Shown here: one piece after another, positions 63,086 through 64,000 of the stretch
How the letters are laid out: the number at the start of each line of letters is the position of its first letter
Position numbering within the stretch: the stretch's first letter is position 1
Source of the DNA: Chitinophagaceae bacterium IBVUCB2
GTDB lineage: Bacteria > Bacteroidota > Bacteroidia > Chitinophagales > Chitinophagaceae
Reading direction: 5' to 3'
NCBI GenBank assembly: GCA_002127295.1
Contig: NFUV01000002.1
Location: 1 to 64,000 of the forward strand
DNA: 64,000 nucleotides
Program-made: the position numbers and the translations under genes
Notes under the pieces: model-generated
What the model was told of the DNA's origin: nothing
What the model saw: the letters and a program-made list of their open reading frames with translations, nothing else
Database searches by the model: none

Positions 63086-64000
63086 TTATACAGGAATAAT
63101 ATTTGGACTCTTGTTTTTGGTGATTTTGTTTGGAATTGCATCTATGATTTCTCTCTTTAAAGCCTCAATCATTCTTTTCTTTAGAAAATCACGGTGTGTA
63201 ACAATACTTACCTCCCGCATCGGAATTGGCTTTTTGAATTGCCGGACCAATTTTTTCTGTTTCGGAGAAAGTTCCAGAATCGCAAGTTCTGGCAGAATAG
63301 TTATACCATCATTTAATTCCACCAGTCTTCTCAGTGTTTCCAGGCTTCCGGCTTCGTAATCAAAATGGCTTCCTTCGGCGCTGGCTTTACGTAGTTGACA
63401 AAGATTTGCAATCTGTGTCCGGAAGCAATGACCTTCTTCTAATAACCATAATTTGTTAGGGTCAATATCAGTCGGCAGCACATATGTTTTTTTGTATGCG
63501 GCATTTTTTGGGGATATATAAGCTACCATTTCTTCATAAAATAAAACTGTTTCTTTCATTCCAGCTTCATTAAGAGGAGTAACAAGGATGCCGGTATCTA
63601 TTCTTCCTTCCCTTAACCGGCTAATGATCGTATCCGTTGTCATTTCATTTATAATAAGTTTAATCAGCGGGTATTTTTTTGTGAAGGATGGAATAAACAA
63701 CGGTAAAAGATATGGTGCCAATGTAGGAATGATAGCCACTTTTAGTTCGCCGGCCAGCACACCTTTTTTTAATTGTAAAAAATCAGAAAGGCTGTTTCTT
63801 TCTTCAATAATTTTTTTTGCATATGCTATAACTTCTGTACCGATGGCCGTGGGTATTACCGGTTGTTTACTCCGGTCGAAAATACGAATACCCAATTCCT
63901 CTTCCAGTTTATGTAATTGCATACTTAATGTTGGTTGGGTAACATAGCTGGCAGCAGCAGCTTTGGCAAAATGGCGATAGGTATCAACCGCTATTGCATA
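63086..64000 (-). CDS. oxyR: OxyR-like LysR-family peroxide regulator, N-terminal residues outside window
   Basis: At least 305 residues; the gene runs off the right edge. The frame continues past Met at 63922 to the edge with YAIAVDTYRHFAKAAAASYV then TQPTLS, which is the LysR HTH, so that Met is internal and only about five to eight residues are missing. The regulatory domain keeps both redox cysteines of OxyR: the segment LEEGHCFRTQIANLC has the spacing C-N8-C seen in E. coli OxyR (Cys199/Cys208). It senses hydrogen peroxide by disulfide formation and probably controls the peroxiredoxin downstream. Confidence 0.93.
   Translation of the reverse strand, partial: YAIAVDTYRHFAKAAAASYVTQPTLSMQLHKLEEELGIRIFDRSKQPVIPTAIGTEVIAYAKKIIEERNSLSDFLQLKKGVLAGELKVAIIPTLAPYLLPLFIPSFTKKYPLIKLIINEMTTDTIISRLREGRIDTGILVTPLNEAGMKETVLFYEEMVAYISPKNAAYKKTYVLPTDIDPNKLWLLEEGHCFRTQIANLCQLRKASAEGSHFDYEAGSLETLRRLVELNDGITILPELAILELSPKQKKLVRQFKKPIPMREVSIVTHRDFLKKRMIEALKREIIDAIPNKITKNKSPNIIPV

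Overview
The window is a low-GC chromosomal segment from a member of the Bacteroidota, most like the Chitinophagaceae. The signs are a SusC/SusD pair, a second TonB-dependent receptor, type IX secretion (T9SS) C-terminal domains with a PorP/SprF protein, a duplicated-ExbD ExbB/TonB cluster, and repeated use of the Bacteroidota -7 promoter element TAnnTTTG. The assignment is from gene content only; there is no rRNA in the window. No tRNA, CRISPR array or prophage was seen.

Layout. 1-4105: the end of an IS3-like insertion sequence interrupts a susC-type receptor gene, followed by an intact susD. 4122-6041: hisS and a low-molecular-weight phosphatase on the minus strand. 6292-9309: a small membrane protein, a PstS-like lipoprotein and a TPR protein. 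9493-23640: a complete 14-subunit complex I operon (nuoA-N) with a secreted NTF2-like gene inserted between nuoE and nuoF, and several spacers carrying palindromic or repeated sequence. 23699-28374: an FtsX/MacB-type permease, then exbB-exbD-exbD-tonB. 28436-29898: mnmE and a shared terminator. 29931-33426: an outer-membrane receptor and about 650 bp of decayed sequence. 33427-40630: four mostly unrecognised secreted proteins divergent from a TPR sensor kinase and a NarL/LuxR response regulator. 40631-41064: an RHS-core remnant and a possible IS scar. 41065-45729: two glycosyltransferases and recG. 45856-50583: a large T9SS type-B cargo with its PorP/SprF partner. 50654-64000: housekeeping and envelope genes (FAD-linked dehydrogenase, LOG protein, sodium symporter, O-methyltransferase, glucosaminidase, hpt, VWA protein, dnaJ, grpE, RlmI-like methyltransferase, a minimal T9SS-tailed protein, peroxiredoxin, OxyR).

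How they work together. Complex I makes the proton gradient that ExbB/ExbD/TonB transmits to SusC-type receptors. The most notable new signal is an 18-bp dyad, ATC(A/G)TT-N6-NATGAT, found three times around the two-component genes (35716-35733, 37946-37963, 37987-38004). Each copy lies 21-22 nt upstream of a -7-like box. This suggests a small self-regulated two-component regulon controlling secreted proteins of unknown function.
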